A stretch of DNA of 64,000 bases. Origin: Anaeroplasma bactoclasticum. Lineage in GTDB: Bacteria; Bacillota_I; Bacilli_A; Acholeplasmatales; Anaeroplasmataceae. Position 1 is the stretch's first letter; every line of letters starts with the position of its first letter. The stretch is taken from contig NZ_QXEV01000006.1 in NCBI RefSeq assembly GCF_003550015.1, forward strand, positions 8,838 through 72,837. Direction: 5' to 3'. The translations under genes and the position numbers were made by a program. Below the pieces are notes generated by a model. That model made no database searches and had not been told where the DNA came from. It was given only the letters and a program-made list of their open reading frames with translations. This document shows, piece after piece, positions 49,881 to 57,540 of the stretch.

Positions 49881-50927
49881 ATGAGAATTTTTGATTATTC
49901 TAAAATTAAAGATAGACAATGGGATAAGGAAATTATTAATTATATTGGATTGATTCATGAATGCAAAGGTAGACAGCAATTGTATTTGGCACAAAAACCT
50001 GATGAACTTTATAGATTAGTTGAAATTGCCAAAAGACAGTCCACTGAAGCATCTAATGAAATAGAAGGAATTAGAACTACACAAGCTAGATTGAAACAAT
50101 TAATTTCAGATAAAACGACTCCTAAAAATAGAGATGAAAAGGAAATATTAGGATATAGAAATGTATTAAATATAATACATGAAAACTATGAATATATTCC
50201 TATTCGATCTAATTATATTTTGCAATTACACAAGGAACTATATTCCTTTATGGATGTTAGTTATGGTGGAAAATTCAAAAATACACCCAATGAAATTGAT
50301 GCAACATTAGAGGACGGAAGTAGAGTATGCATATTTAAACCATTAGAACCATTTGAAACACCTGATGCCATTAGGGATATATGTGATGAATATGATAAAG
50401 CTATATCTAACTATGATATTGATCCTCTTATCGTCATTCCTATTTTTATTCATGATTTTTTATGTATACATCCATTTAATGATGGTAATGGTAGAATGTC
50501 TCGTTTACTAACAACCCTTTTATTATATAGAAGTGGCTACGTAGTAGGAAAATACATCTCGTTAGAAAAAAAGATTCAAATAACTAAGAATGAGTATTAT
50601 AATGCATTAAGCTCATCATCAAAAAATTGGATGGAAGAAACAAATGATGAAACTCCATTTATAAAATATTTACTAGGTACAATATTAGCTGCATATAGAG
50701 ATTTTGAAGAAAGGGTTAATTTAGTTTCTAAGAAATTAACATCAAAAGAAATGGTTGTGAATGCAATAAATACTAAATTTGGTAAATTTACAAAATCAGA
50801 CATATTGGAATTATGCCCAGAAATTGGAAGAGCAACGGTTGAAAATGTACTAAAGGAATTAGTAGAAGATGGTGTAATTGATAGAGTTGGTTCTGGTAGA
50901 TCAACTGCGTATTTAAGAAAGAATTAA
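49881..50927 (+). CDS. Fic family protein with class II inhibitory helix and winged helix
   Basis: 348 residues. ATG 49881 is chosen because GGTG precedes it by six bases; GTG 49872 is an alternative. The N-terminal part contains SNEIEGI, fitting the (S/T)xxxE(G/N) inhibitory motif of class II Fic proteins. The Fic core has HPFNDGNGRMSR (HPFxDGNGRxxR), so AMP-transfer chemistry should be intact. The C-terminal 75 residues (TKSDILELCPEIGRATVENVLKELVEDGVIDRV) form a winged helix, likely the DNA-binding part acting on the boxes around the gene. Such proteins are usually self-regulating; the target of AMPylation is unknown. Confidence 0.88.
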   Translation: MRIFDYSKIKDRQWDKEIINYIGLIHECKGRQQLYLAQKPDELYRLVEIAKRQSTEASNEIEGIRTTQARLKQLISDKTTPKNRDEKEILGYRNVLNIIHENYEYIPIRSNYILQLHKELYSFMDVSYGGKFKNTPNEIDATLEDGSRVCIFKPLEPFETPDAIRDICDEYDKAISNYDIDPLIVIPIFIHDFLCIHPFNDGNGRMSRLLTTLLLYRSGYVVGKYISLEKKIQITKNEYYNALSSSSKNWMEETNDETPFIKYLLGTILAAYRDFEERVNLVSKKLTSKEMVVNAINTKFGKFTKSDILELCPEIGRATVENVLKELVEDGVIDRVGSGRSTAYLRKN

Positions 50928-50976
50928 TCTCCTAACAAAAAGAATTATTCTCCTAGATTGTCGAATTTTTAGGAGA
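50928..50976 (+). promoter_or_regulatory. Second set of TCTCCTA boxes downstream of the Fic gene
   Basis: TCTCCTA at 50928-50934 and 50949-50955, and inverted TAGGAGA at 50970-50976, each 21 bp apart. This mirrors the upstream set. No good promoter is visible between them. Confidence 0.65.
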
Positions 50977-51130
50977 AAGATTACAATTTACATATATTGA
51001 TGCCTTAAAAAAGTTATTTCCAAAAGCAATTGAAAACTTTCAGTATTTAATAGATATGTATGTTACAAATTTCCATATACATATTTATAAAAGTGATATC
51101 TTTTCTGTGGGTTTCAAAGGCACACGTTGA
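50963..51130 (+). pseudogene. Short coding scrap ending at HVETV copy 2
   Basis: An open stretch without a start encodes LQFTYIDALKKLFPKAIENFQYLI...IFSVGFKGTR and ends at a TGA formed by the GTTGA of the repeat core. No family recognised. The segment TTTCAAAGRC before the core is shared with copy 6. Confidence 0.35.
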
Positions 51131-51170
51131 GACGGTATGCACATTATCTTTAGGAGTGCTCCACAAATAA
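51123..51170 (+). repeat. HVETV-end repeat, copy 2
   Basis: Codes HVETVCTLSLGVLHK and TAA (51168-51170). The 25 bases ahead (TTTCTGTGGGTTTCAAAG) match those ahead of copy 6. Confidence 0.78.
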
Positions 51171-51179
51171 CAGGTATGA

Positions 51180-51215
51180 AACTATAGGTTATAATAATGG
51201 CCTATAGTTTTTTTG
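51180..51215 (+). terminator. Terminator after HVETV copy 2
   Basis: Stem AACTATAGG/CCTATAGTT with a 12-base loop, then TTTTT. Confidence 0.85.
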
Positions 51216-51274
51216 AAAAGGCAAAGTAGACTTTAAATCTACTCAATTGCATAATAAACTTAGAGGGTAAGAAA

Positions 51275-52066
51275 ATGAAAAATATAGTAGTTAAAGATAA
51301 AATAATTAATGTAACAGGTGTTAATGACATGATTATGTCTCATTAACTGATATTGCAAGATTTAAAACCGATGGTGAAACAAATCCGGTAATTGCAAATT
51401 GGATGTGAAAAGTAGATACATTAGAGTTTTTAAAATTATGGGAACAGATAAACAATATTAATTTTAAACCCACCGATTTCGAGGGGTTTAAGAGTAAACC
51501 TGGAGAAAATGCTTTTACAATTTCACAAAAAAAATGGATTGAACTAACAAATGCTATTGGTATTAGAGTCAAATCTGGAAAAAATGGTGGCACATTTGCT
51601 CATAGAGATTGCCTTGGAATTCGCAAGTTGGATTTCAGCCGAAGTTAAATTGTATATAATTAAAGAATTTCAAAGACTAAAAGTAGAAGAAAGTGAACAA
51701 CTTGAATGGCAAGGTAAGAGATTATTAACAAAAATTAACTATTTGATTCATACTGATGCAATCAAAACATATTGAATTCCAGTTGAATTGACAGAAGTTC
51801 AAAAGTCTTTTATATATGCAAGTGAAGCTGATATGCTAAATGTTGCTTTGTTTGGTATGAGAGCAAAAGAATGGGAGGATAACAATCCTAATAAGAAAGG
51901 AAATATTAGAGATTGTGCTTCAACTATAGAACTAGCAATTCTTTCTAATCTTGAATACCATAATTCATTATTAATTAAAGATGGAATTAATCAAAAAGAA
52001 AGAAGAATGAGACGGTATGTATCTTTTTTTGATGATGACTATGACGAAGAGGAAGATGAATGGTAA
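51275..52066 (+). pseudogene. KilA-N domain protein, multiply broken
   Basis: ATG 51275 starts MKNIVVKDKIINVTGVND and then shifts frame. The pieces that follow read SLTDIARFKTDGETNPVIANWM, TGA, KVDTLEFLKLWEQINNINFKP...KKWIELTNAIGI...GGTFAH, a second frameshift, IALEFASWISAEVKLYIIKEFQRLK...INYLIHTDAIKTY, TGA, and IPVELTEVQKSFIYASEADMLNVALFGMRAKEW. This is the full KilA-N plus C-terminal domain layout found in phage and mobile-element proteins. At least two frameshifts and two TGA stops show it is dead. Its 3' end contains TGAGACGGTATGT (52008-52020), the core of the HVETV repeats, and continues YVSFFDDDYDEEEDEW. Confidence 0.85.
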
Positions 52067-52132
52067 GATTATATCATTCAATGTGCAACAAACCTGCAAT
52101 TAAAAATGTCATAATTGAAAAAATTATTTTTT

Positions 52133-52183
52133 AATCTTTACAGTGATAAGATTGTGATGTATAATCTAAGCAGTGTTAAGATT
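52133..52183 (+). promoter_or_regulatory. TetR/EFR1 promoter with two 21-bp operators
   Basis: Promoter TTTACA (52137-52142), 17 bases, TATAAT (52160-52165). Two related 21-bp sites with AATCT and AAGATT ends lie at 52133-52153 and 52163-52183; both contain CAGTG and TAAGATT. They are 30 bp apart and cover the -35 and the area just after the -10. Likely autorepression by the TetR gene that follows. Confidence 0.75.
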
Positions 52184-52195
52184 AGGAGAACTAAT

Positions 52196-52762
52196 ATGGA
52201 AAAAAAACAATATCATCATGGCAATTTAAAAAATGATTTAATAGAAAATGGATTAGAATTAATAGATAAATATGGAGTTGAAAGCTTATCAATGCGTAAA
52301 CTAGCTGAAAAAATAGGGGTTAGTAATGCTGCTCCATATGCTCATTTTGAAAATAAAGAAGCATTTTTAGATTCTATTCAAGAATATATTACAAATAAAT
52401 TAACTAATGTATTAAAAGATATATATGATCATTGTAATGATAATTCAAGAATAATTCTTGAGCTTGGAAAAGGCTATATTTGTTTTTTTTATAACAATCC
52501 ACTTTATTATCAGTTTTTATTTATAAGAAGGACAATTGGTATTAGTACATATCCGCCTTTTGTATTTTTTAAAACTGTTGCCTCAAAAATATTGGAAGAA
52601 AAGTATAAAGGTGAAATAAGTACTAAAAATATTGATAATAAAATAATAGTTATGTGGGCTATGGTTCATGGCTTATCACAGGCTAATAATATAAAATCTA
52701 TTATTTCTAGTGATGATATAGAAAAAGAAATTGAAGATATATTATGTTCAATCGAAATTTAG
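52196..52762 (+). CDS. TetR/AcrR family regulator
   Basis: 188 residues, ATG 52196 behind TAGGAGA. The DNA-binding region is complete: YHHGNLKNDLIENGLELIDKYGVESLSMRKLAEKIGVSNAAPYAHFENKEAFLDSI. The ligand domain is variable, and YHHGNLK is typical of one TetR subgroup. It overlaps no gene but ends 11 bases before the EFR1 start, so it probably controls its own operon through the two operators upstream. Confidence 0.88.
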   Translation: MEKKQYHHGNLKNDLIENGLELIDKYGVESLSMRKLAEKIGVSNAAPYAHFENKEAFLDSIQEYITNKLTNVLKDIYDHCNDNSRIILELGKGYICFFYNNPLYYQFLFIRRTIGISTYPPFVFFKTVASKILEEKYKGEISTKNIDNKIIVMWAMVHGLSQANNIKSIISSDDIEKEIEDILCSIEI

Positions 52763-52773
52763 GAGGTTGTATT

Positions 52774-53538
52774 ATGCTAGGTGTTTATTTAAGTGGTACT
52801 GGTAATACTAAACATTGTATAGAAAAATTATTATCATTAATTGATAAAGAAAGTGTTATTGTTCCTATTGAAAATAATGACTCAATTAATTTGATAAAAG
52901 AAAACAAAACAATTTATTTGGCTTACCCAACTCAATTTTCTAATATACCTTATATGGTAAGGGATTTTATTAAAAAAAATAAGGATATATGGAAGGGGAA
53001 AAATATATTTTTATTAACAACAATGGGAGCTTTTTCTGGTGATGGAACAGGTTGTGCGAAAAGAATTTTAAGGAAATATGGAGCTAAGATTATTGGTGGA
53101 TTACAAATACATATGCCTGACGCAGTGGCAGATAGTAAAATGTTAAAAAAGACATTTGAGGAAAATCAAAGAATAATAATGGAGGCTGATAAAAAAATAG
53201 AAATAGCATCAAAAAACATTATTAATAAAAAATATCCAAAAGAAGGACTTAGCTTTTTTTCACACTTGTTGGGATTGTTTGGACAACGTTTATATTTTTT
53301 TAATAAAACAAATAAATATAGTAAAAAATTAAAAATTAATAATGACTGTATAGAATGTGGACTATGCGTGAAAAATTGTCCAATGAGTAATTTAATAATT
53401 AAAAATGGTAAGGTAGTATCATTAAATAAATGTACTATGTGTTATCGTTGTATTAGCCAATGTCCTAAAAAGGCAATTACTTTGCTTGGAAAGAAAGTAT
53501 ATGAACAATGTAGATTTGAGAAATATTGTAAAAAATAA
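52774..53538 (+). CDS. EFR1 family ferrodoxin (flavodoxin plus two 4Fe-4S)
   Basis: 254 residues, ATG 52774 behind TAGGAGG. The N-terminal flavodoxin-like domain opens GVYLSGTGNTKHCIEKLL, the FMN phosphate loop. The C-terminal bacterial ferredoxin domain holds two clusters, CIECGLCVKNCP and CTMCYRCISQCP. EFR1 proteins transfer electrons, but their partners are unknown. Co-operonic with a TetR regulator, a recurrent pairing in gut Firmicutes. Confidence 0.88.
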   Translation: MLGVYLSGTGNTKHCIEKLLSLIDKESVIVPIENNDSINLIKENKTIYLAYPTQFSNIPYMVRDFIKKNKDIWKGKNIFLLTTMGAFSGDGTGCAKRILRKYGAKIIGGLQIHMPDAVADSKMLKKTFEENQRIIMEADKKIEIASKNIINKKYPKEGLSFFSHLLGLFGQRLYFFNKTNKYSKKLKINNDCIECGLCVKNCPMSNLIIKNGKVVSLNKCTMCYRCISQCPKKAITLLGKKVYEQCRFEKYCKK

Positions 53539-53579
53539 ATATGTTTTTTAAAATTATGATATAGTTACTAACAATTGAG

Positions 53580-53696
53580 TACTTAAATAAATTAGGAGTT
53601 TTGTATGAATATAGACAATTTAGAAAAGGTGGTATTGTGCATCAGGAAAGATACTATGATAAAGATGGTATTCCTCATCTTGACATAGACTATTGA
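53580..53696 (+). pseudogene. Scrap of a phage-type protein
   Basis: In one frame the sequence reads EYRQFRKGGIVHQERYYDKDGIPHLDIDY followed by TGA. ERYYDKDG.PHLDIDY resembles the C-terminal region of phage structural or toxin-like proteins that continue with TNHGNPK. It has no start and runs into the next HVETV repeat. Confidence 0.4.
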
Positions 53697-53710
53697 ATTA
53701 TGTCATATCA

Positions 53711-53755
53711 CACGTTGAGACGGTTGTTCAATTGCTCTACCGACCCCAAAAATGA
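53711..53755 (+). repeat. HVETV-end repeat, copy 3
   Basis: CACGTTGAGACGGTTG, coding HVETVVQLLYRPQK and TGA (53753-53755). HVETVV is the standard spelling in RlmD/RumA proteins, so this copy is closest to a genuine methyltransferase end. Confidence 0.7.
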
Positions 53756-53888
53756 TAAGTCTACTAAATAAATGGCTTAACTATGCCGATTTTGATTGTT
53801 TGTTGGTCCACCAGAAGATACGGCACTCGAAACCGTCAAGATGTACAAATCAGGCGGTTGTCTAGTTTTAGTTATATATTTAAAGTAA

Positions 53889-54080
53889 AAAAAATCACAA
53901 GAATATGTTAAGTCTAAATATGGCTTAAATATTCATTCAGTGTATATTGCAGAAATAAAAAGAAAGCATGGTCTAGATATGCAAAGCTATAGAACTATAG
54001 ATGATGCAAGACATATTTATTGCCCTCCTGAAAAGGCAAATGCAATTGAAGATGCATTAAAACATTTTAATTTGATATAA
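53889..54080 (+). pseudogene. Fragment resembling the C-terminal extension of RlmD methyltransferases
   Basis: An open frame from 53889 (no start) encodes SQEYVKSKYGLNIHSVYIAEIKRKHGLDM...YCPPEKANAIEDALKHFNLI, then TAA (54078-54080). From memory, sequences of this kind (YV.EKYGLKV..LYIAQ.KRK.G, then CPPEKE.AI..AL.HF.MI) follow the HVETVVLL motif in many clostridial 23S rRNA uracil methyltransferases. Its position 140 bases behind copy 3 fits. Between them, 53756-53888 is unassigned. Confidence 0.5.
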
Positions 54081-54083
54081 TTA

Positions 54084-54112
54084 GGTCAAGAGATTTCTTG
54101 ATCTTTTTATTT
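54084..54112 (+). terminator. Terminator before HVETV copy 4
   Basis: Stem GGTCAAGA/TCTTGATC, loop GATT, then TTTTTATTT. Confidence 0.85.
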
Positions 54113-54119
54113 AGTATAT

Positions 54120-54210
54120 ATATATATATTTACAAATATTTTGTGGTCAGTAGAATTAATGCAAACACGTTGATAGTGTCGTGCTTAGGACCACGGAAAA
54201 AAGGTAGCGC
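54120..54210 (+). repeat. HVETV-end repeat, copy 4 (diverged) with shared upstream flank
   Basis: CACGTTGATAGTGTCG at 54166 codes HVDSVVLRTTEKR and TAG. The preceding TATATATTTACAAATATTTTG...GGTC.GTAGAAT.AATG.AAAC is shared with copy 5 at 56385-56425. No intact gene is seen between 54080 and 54271. Confidence 0.6.
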
Positions 54211-54271
54211 ACATTTGGCTACGGAAACAGTAGTAGGTCATTTGTCTTTCGACCTAAAAGGTTGGGACTTT

Positions 54272-54787
54272 TTATATTGTCTTGTATTCAATTTCCTTAT
54301 TTAAAAACTTAGCAAGGTATTCAGGCGAATCTTGCATGCCCCTTCTTACCCATTCATTAGTAAGACCAACTATTGAACCTGAAACTCTTGCTGAAGAATA
54401 AGACTGTTCTTTATCAAAAACGTTTCTCCCGTTTATAGCAGAGTCAAAAATGTGCTTTTCAAATATATGTGATAGACCTTTCTGATAGATAAGTAAGATT
54501 ACATCCTTTAAAGATAAAAGATATTGAAAAAGGCTTACGCTCACATTTTTTTCTTCTTTTAAAAAAGTATTGTAGTTTTCATCCCACCATTTTTTTGATT
54601 TTCTCATGAAAAATTGATAGATAATGTCATCCATATCATTGTAATTTCTATAAAACGTGCATCTTGATACCCAGGCCTTATCGCATAATTCAGATATTGA
54701 TATATCTTTATATTCTTTTTCTTTAAGTAGATTAAATATGGCGGTTTCCAATTGGTCTACAACAACTATATCTTTTCTTCTTGGCAT
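54272..54787 (-). CDS. TetR family regulator
   Basis: 171 residues. The ATG at 54787 is chosen because AAGGAGGAG precedes it; the open frame runs 27 codons further. The helix-turn-helix reads ISELCDKAWVSRCTFYRNYNDMDDIIYQFF near residues 29-58. The ligand-binding half is that of small TetR proteins with a TetR_C_33-like region. It is divergent from the broken pectinacetylesterase gene. A palindrome-like ACAAAACATACGCGTTTGT lies between them (about 54809-54827) and may be its operator. Confidence 0.85.
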   Translation of the reverse strand: MPRRKDIVVVDQLETAIFNLLKEKEYKDISISELCDKAWVSRCTFYRNYNDMDDIIYQFFMRKSKKWWDENYNTFLKEEKNVSVSLFQYLLSLKDVILLIYQKGLSHIFEKHIFDSAINGRNVFDKEQSYSSARVSGSIVGLTNEWVRRGMQDSPEYLAKFLNKEIEYKTI

Positions 54788-54874
54788 TTGATTCTCCTCC
54801 TTATGATACAAAACATACGCGTTTGTACTTTTATTATTATTTAGGCTCAAACAATAGATAAAATCCAAATGTTA

Positions 54875-54883
54875 TGATACAAT
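54875..54883 (+). promoter_or_regulatory. Extended -10 promoter for the pectinacetylesterase gene
   Basis: TGATACAAT, 43 bases before the ATG at 54927; the -35 is unclear. AAAAAGGAG follows as the ribosome site. Confidence 0.5.
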
Positions 54884-54926
54884 TGTAGCATAAAATACAA
54901 ACAAACGCAACAAAAAGGAGCAATTT

Positions 54927-56063
54927 ATGGCAGAACAAGTTAAAAGAAGAAAAAAATAGTGGATCATTCCATTAGTCATTGTTGGCGTAATCGCCACTCT
55001 TGGCATTGTGGCTTTTGTGTTACTAAAAAATACTATTTTAATGTAATTTCCAGAATTAAAAGGTGAACCTAATATTGGAACTTATTATGATGTCAGCCCT
55101 GAAGGCGCCTTGACTTCTACTGGAAAACAGTGGCATGGAATATTCAAAAAAGGCAGCGAAAACAAGACAGTTGTGTATTTCTTTGGTGGCGGAGTAAGTA
55201 TTACTGAGGAAACATCTAAACGCGGCAAGGAATTTTATGCTGTTGATATGACAGCCCAGGATTTCGTAGCTAAAGGCGGAATCGGTAGCGACGCAGATGC
55301 CAACCCGTTCAAAGATTGGAATTTTGTTATTGTCCCATATGCAACAGGAGATTTCCATAGTGGAACAGCTGAATTTAAATACACTGAAAATGGTAAAGAA
55401 AAAACGATATATCACCAAGGATATAAGAATTATTCATTATTGATGGAATCAGTTCTTAAATATGTAGAAGAATCAGATTCTTTATTGGTGACTGGTTTTT
55501 CCGCTGGAGGATTTGCAACATCATTACTCGCAGATGATGTTATCAACTATTTCCCACAAGCAAATAATATTACCGTCTGCGTTGATAGTTCTTTACTTTT
55601 ATATGACGGGTGGAAAGAAAGCGCCACAAATTTATGGAAGAGTCCGAAAGAAATATCAGATCGATTATCAACCAACAATATTGTTTTGGATAGCTTAACC
55701 GCATTACATGAAAAACGTGGCAATCAAGTAAAAATCCTTTTCGATTGCTCTTATAGAGATGACACTTTACAACAATATCAAGCCTACATTTATTATGGAA
55801 AAATGGAGAAAAGTAAAGCCAATGGAGATTTATTCCAAAAGGATTTAAAAGATATGGTTAATGGGTTACAAACAAATATTCCTAATGTTGGTATTTATAT
55901 TTGGGACTATAAAGCTGATTCATCAACAAAAAATACGCAGCATACGATTATTCCCAGCGATTTCTTAGTTAAGTTAGAAGCAGAGAAAAGTGTTGCAGAT
56001 TGGTTAATTGATGCCGTTAATGGGAATGTAAAAACATATGGTCTTAACTTATTAGATAAGTAG
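54927..56063 (+). pseudogene. Pectinacetylesterase/NOTUM family hydrolase with two in-frame stops
   Basis: ATG 54927 opens MAEQVKRRKK, then TAG (54957-54959), then the membrane anchor WIIPLVIVGVIATLGIVAFVLL, then TAA (55044-55046), then the catalytic domain to TAG at 56061. No frameshift is needed, so only two stop codons break it. The catalytic domain has FFGGGVSI, the PYATGDFHSG motif, the nucleophile GFSAGGFATSLL and a C-terminal QHTII His, all family hallmarks. Such enzymes remove acetyl or acyl groups from glycans or proteins. The domain from TTG 55110 or a nearby codon could still be expressed without its anchor. Confidence 0.85.
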
Positions 56064-56072
56064 GAGAATCAA

Positions 56073-56165
56073 ATGATGGAAGAAGAAAAAGTAATTAAGA
56101 AAAAAAGCAAAAAAAGATGGATTATTCCTCTTTCTATCGTTGGTGGTTTGGTTTTAACGTTTTGA
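56073..56165 (+). pseudogene. N-terminal remnant of a second pectinacetylesterase-like gene
   Basis: ATG 56073 behind TAGGAG codes 30 residues, MMEEEKVIKKKSKKRWIIPLSIVGGLVLTF, then TGA. The basic stretch and WIIPL.IVG anchor repeat the start of the gene just upstream, indicating a tandem duplicate whose body has been deleted. Confidence 0.6.
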
Positions 56166-56255
56166 TGAGATGATACTTATCTTGAAGCAAAAATGTATTG
56201 ATTAAATACTTTTATAATCAATCTTGTCCATTTATTGTTGATTCCTTTTGCAATA

Positions 56256-56295
56256 GGGTGTTTCAAGGGTGTTTCAAAATTTAAGGGGTGTTTCA
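56256..56295 (+). repeat. GGGTGTTTCA triple repeat
   Basis: GGGTGTTTCA occurs at 56256-56265, 56267-56276 and 56286-56295. No gene is evident in 56166-56335. Confidence 0.7.
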
Positions 56296-56335
56296 TTTGT
56301 ATTACCATAGTTGTCATTATACATTAAGAAACAAT

Positions 56336-56370
56336 AGGATTGATACAAAAAAAATCAATCCTTTTTTTCA
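56336..56370 (+). terminator. Terminator before HVETV copy 5
   Basis: Stem AGGATTGAT/ATCAATCCT with an A-rich loop, then TTTTTTT. Confidence 0.88.
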
Positions 56371-56375
56371 TTTAG

Positions 56376-56470
56376 TAGATATATATTTACAAATATTTTG
56401 GGGTCTGTAGAATGAATGTAAACCCGTTGAGACGGTATGCCTACTTTCACGGAAAAATTTTGAAAAATAA
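56376..56470 (+). repeat. HVETV-end repeat, copy 5
   Basis: CCGTTGAGACGGTATGC, coding (P)VETVCLLSRKNFEK and TAA (56468-56470); LLSRK is again RlmD-like. Its upstream flank matches that of copy 4. The first His codon is CCC here. Confidence 0.72.
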
Positions 56471-56688
56471 GTCTAGTAAGTAATTATATATAATATAATT
56501 AAATTTAAGTTAATGATCTATGATTTACAAAAAGTTATAGGTCATTTTTATTCTTAAATAATTCTAGATTAATTGAATATATAATTAATAAGTATTATTA
56601 AATGTATTGAAAAATGCAATATAAATGACAAAAGTGGTTGGAAAAATGCAACTTATGCCATCAAAATGGGTTGGAAAAATGTAATAAA

Positions 56689-56785
56689 TGCTCTTTATCT
56701 TTAGGAGTGCTCCACCAAGAAAAGAAATAATTTAATTATATATAATTAATAGCTTATGATGAATATTGTTATCATAGGCTTTTTC
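56689..56785 (+). repeat. 97-bp direct repeat, left copy (tail of an HVETV end plus terminator)
   Basis: It starts TGCTCTTTATCTTTAGGAG, coding CSLSLGVLHQEKK and TAA, and continues into the hairpin AGCTTATGAT...ATCATAGGCT. One base differs from the copy at 57555-57651. Upstream, 56471-56688 holds two GGTTGGAAAAATG repeats and no gene. Confidence 0.88.
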
Positions 56786-56879
56786 AAATATAGAAAGTCA
56801 TAATATAGAGATAATCGCTTAGTTATCATTAGATGTTCTATCACCCCATAGGTTTTAAATTATAAACATAAAACAACTA

Positions 56880-56915
56880 TTGCAGTTATGTCATAATTAT
56901 GCTATAATTATGTCA
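56880..56915 (+). promoter_or_regulatory. Toxin-antitoxin promoter and operator
   Basis: TTGCAG (56880-56885), 17 bases, TATAAT (56903-56908) with an extended TGC. A near-perfect inverted repeat (TGTCATAATTAT at 56889-56900, GCT, ATAATTATGTCA at 56904-56915) covers the -10, as in autoregulated TA operons. Confidence 0.78.
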
Positions 56916-56931
56916 GAAAGAAGGTATTTTT

Positions 56932-57189
56932 ATGCAAATATTACCTATTAAGGATTTAAGAGATACTAATAAAATATCCGATTTATGTAATGAGACTAAT
57001 GAACCTATATTTATAACCAAAAATGGTTATGGTGATATGGTTGTAATGAGTATTAAAACATATGAAGAAAAATTAGAAAGAATTGAAATGTATGAAGCTA
57101 TTATTGAAGGACTTCAAAATGTCAATGATGGTAAAATTAAAAATGGACCTTCTGCCATTGAGGAGTTAAAGAAGAAATATGATTTATAG
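56932..57189 (+). CDS. Type II antitoxin, Phd/YefM family
   Basis: 85 residues, ATG 56932 behind AGAAAGAAGG. The N-terminal DNA-binding part is MQILPIKDLRDTNKISDLCNETNEPIFITKNGYGDMVVMSIKTYEE, the Phd/YefM signature; the C-terminal helix binds the toxin. The gene overlaps the toxin start by 11 bases. Confidence 0.9.
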   Translation: MQILPIKDLRDTNKISDLCNETNEPIFITKNGYGDMVVMSIKTYEEKLERIEMYEAIIEGLQNVNDGKIKNGPSAIEELKKKYDL

Positions 57190-57478
57190 TTATGAGTTAA
57201 CTGACTTAGTAATAAAAGATATAGATGATACTTTAAACTATATTTCTAATAAATTATGCAATAAAAAAGCTGCGATTGACCTGATGAATAACATAGAGGC
57301 TTGCATTAATAATATATGTGCATTTCCTTTATCTTATTCAAATTGTAACTATTATTTAATTAAAGATGATTCTATTAGACATGCAGTAATTAAAAATTAT
57401 ATTCTTGTTTTTAAAATTTATGATAATAAGATAATATTTTTAAGATTTAAATACTCAAAGCAAAATAAAATTTTATAA
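57179..57478 (+). CDS. RelE/ParE superfamily toxin
   Basis: 99 residues, ATG 57179 inside the antitoxin end. It matches the RelE/ParE fold: ELTDLVIKDIDDTLNYISNKL, a helical hairpin, then IRHAVIKNYILVFKIYDNKIIFLRFKYSKQN, the usual final strands. It would block translation or gyrase when free; the sequence does not decide which. The TA pair sits between the two 97-bp repeats. Confidence 0.85.
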   Translation: MIYSYELTDLVIKDIDDTLNYISNKLCNKKAAIDLMNNIEACINNICAFPLSYSNCNYYLIKDDSIRHAVIKNYILVFKIYDNKIIFLRFKYSKQNKIL

Positions 57479-57507
57479 GAATCAGGTGTTTTACTTGATT
57501 CTTTTTT
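57478..57507 (+). terminator. Terminator of the TA operon
   Basis: Ten-base stem AGAATCAGGT/ACTTGATTCT with one G-T pair, then TTTTT. Confidence 0.82.
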
Positions 57508-57540
57508 AATGAGATAACTTTTTTGTGGGTTTCAAAGACT

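Noticed and set aside
51333-51593. Minus-strand 86-codon frame
   Set aside because: Antisense to the KilA-N pseudogene, whose peptide is clearly recognisable on the plus strand.
51398-51778. TGA codons in KilA-N as possible Trp recoding (code 4)
   Set aside because: Core genes such as recN and the Cof gene end at TGA, and the same pseudogene also has frameshifts; the TGA positions align with non-Trp residues.
54098-54304. A 68-codon plus-strand frame
   Set aside because: It crosses HVETV copy 4 in another frame and overlaps the end of the TetR gene. No ribosome site and no coherent protein.
56597-56690. GGTTGGAAAAATG repeats as an insertion-sequence end
   Set aside because: Only two short copies, no inverted partner and no transposase nearby.
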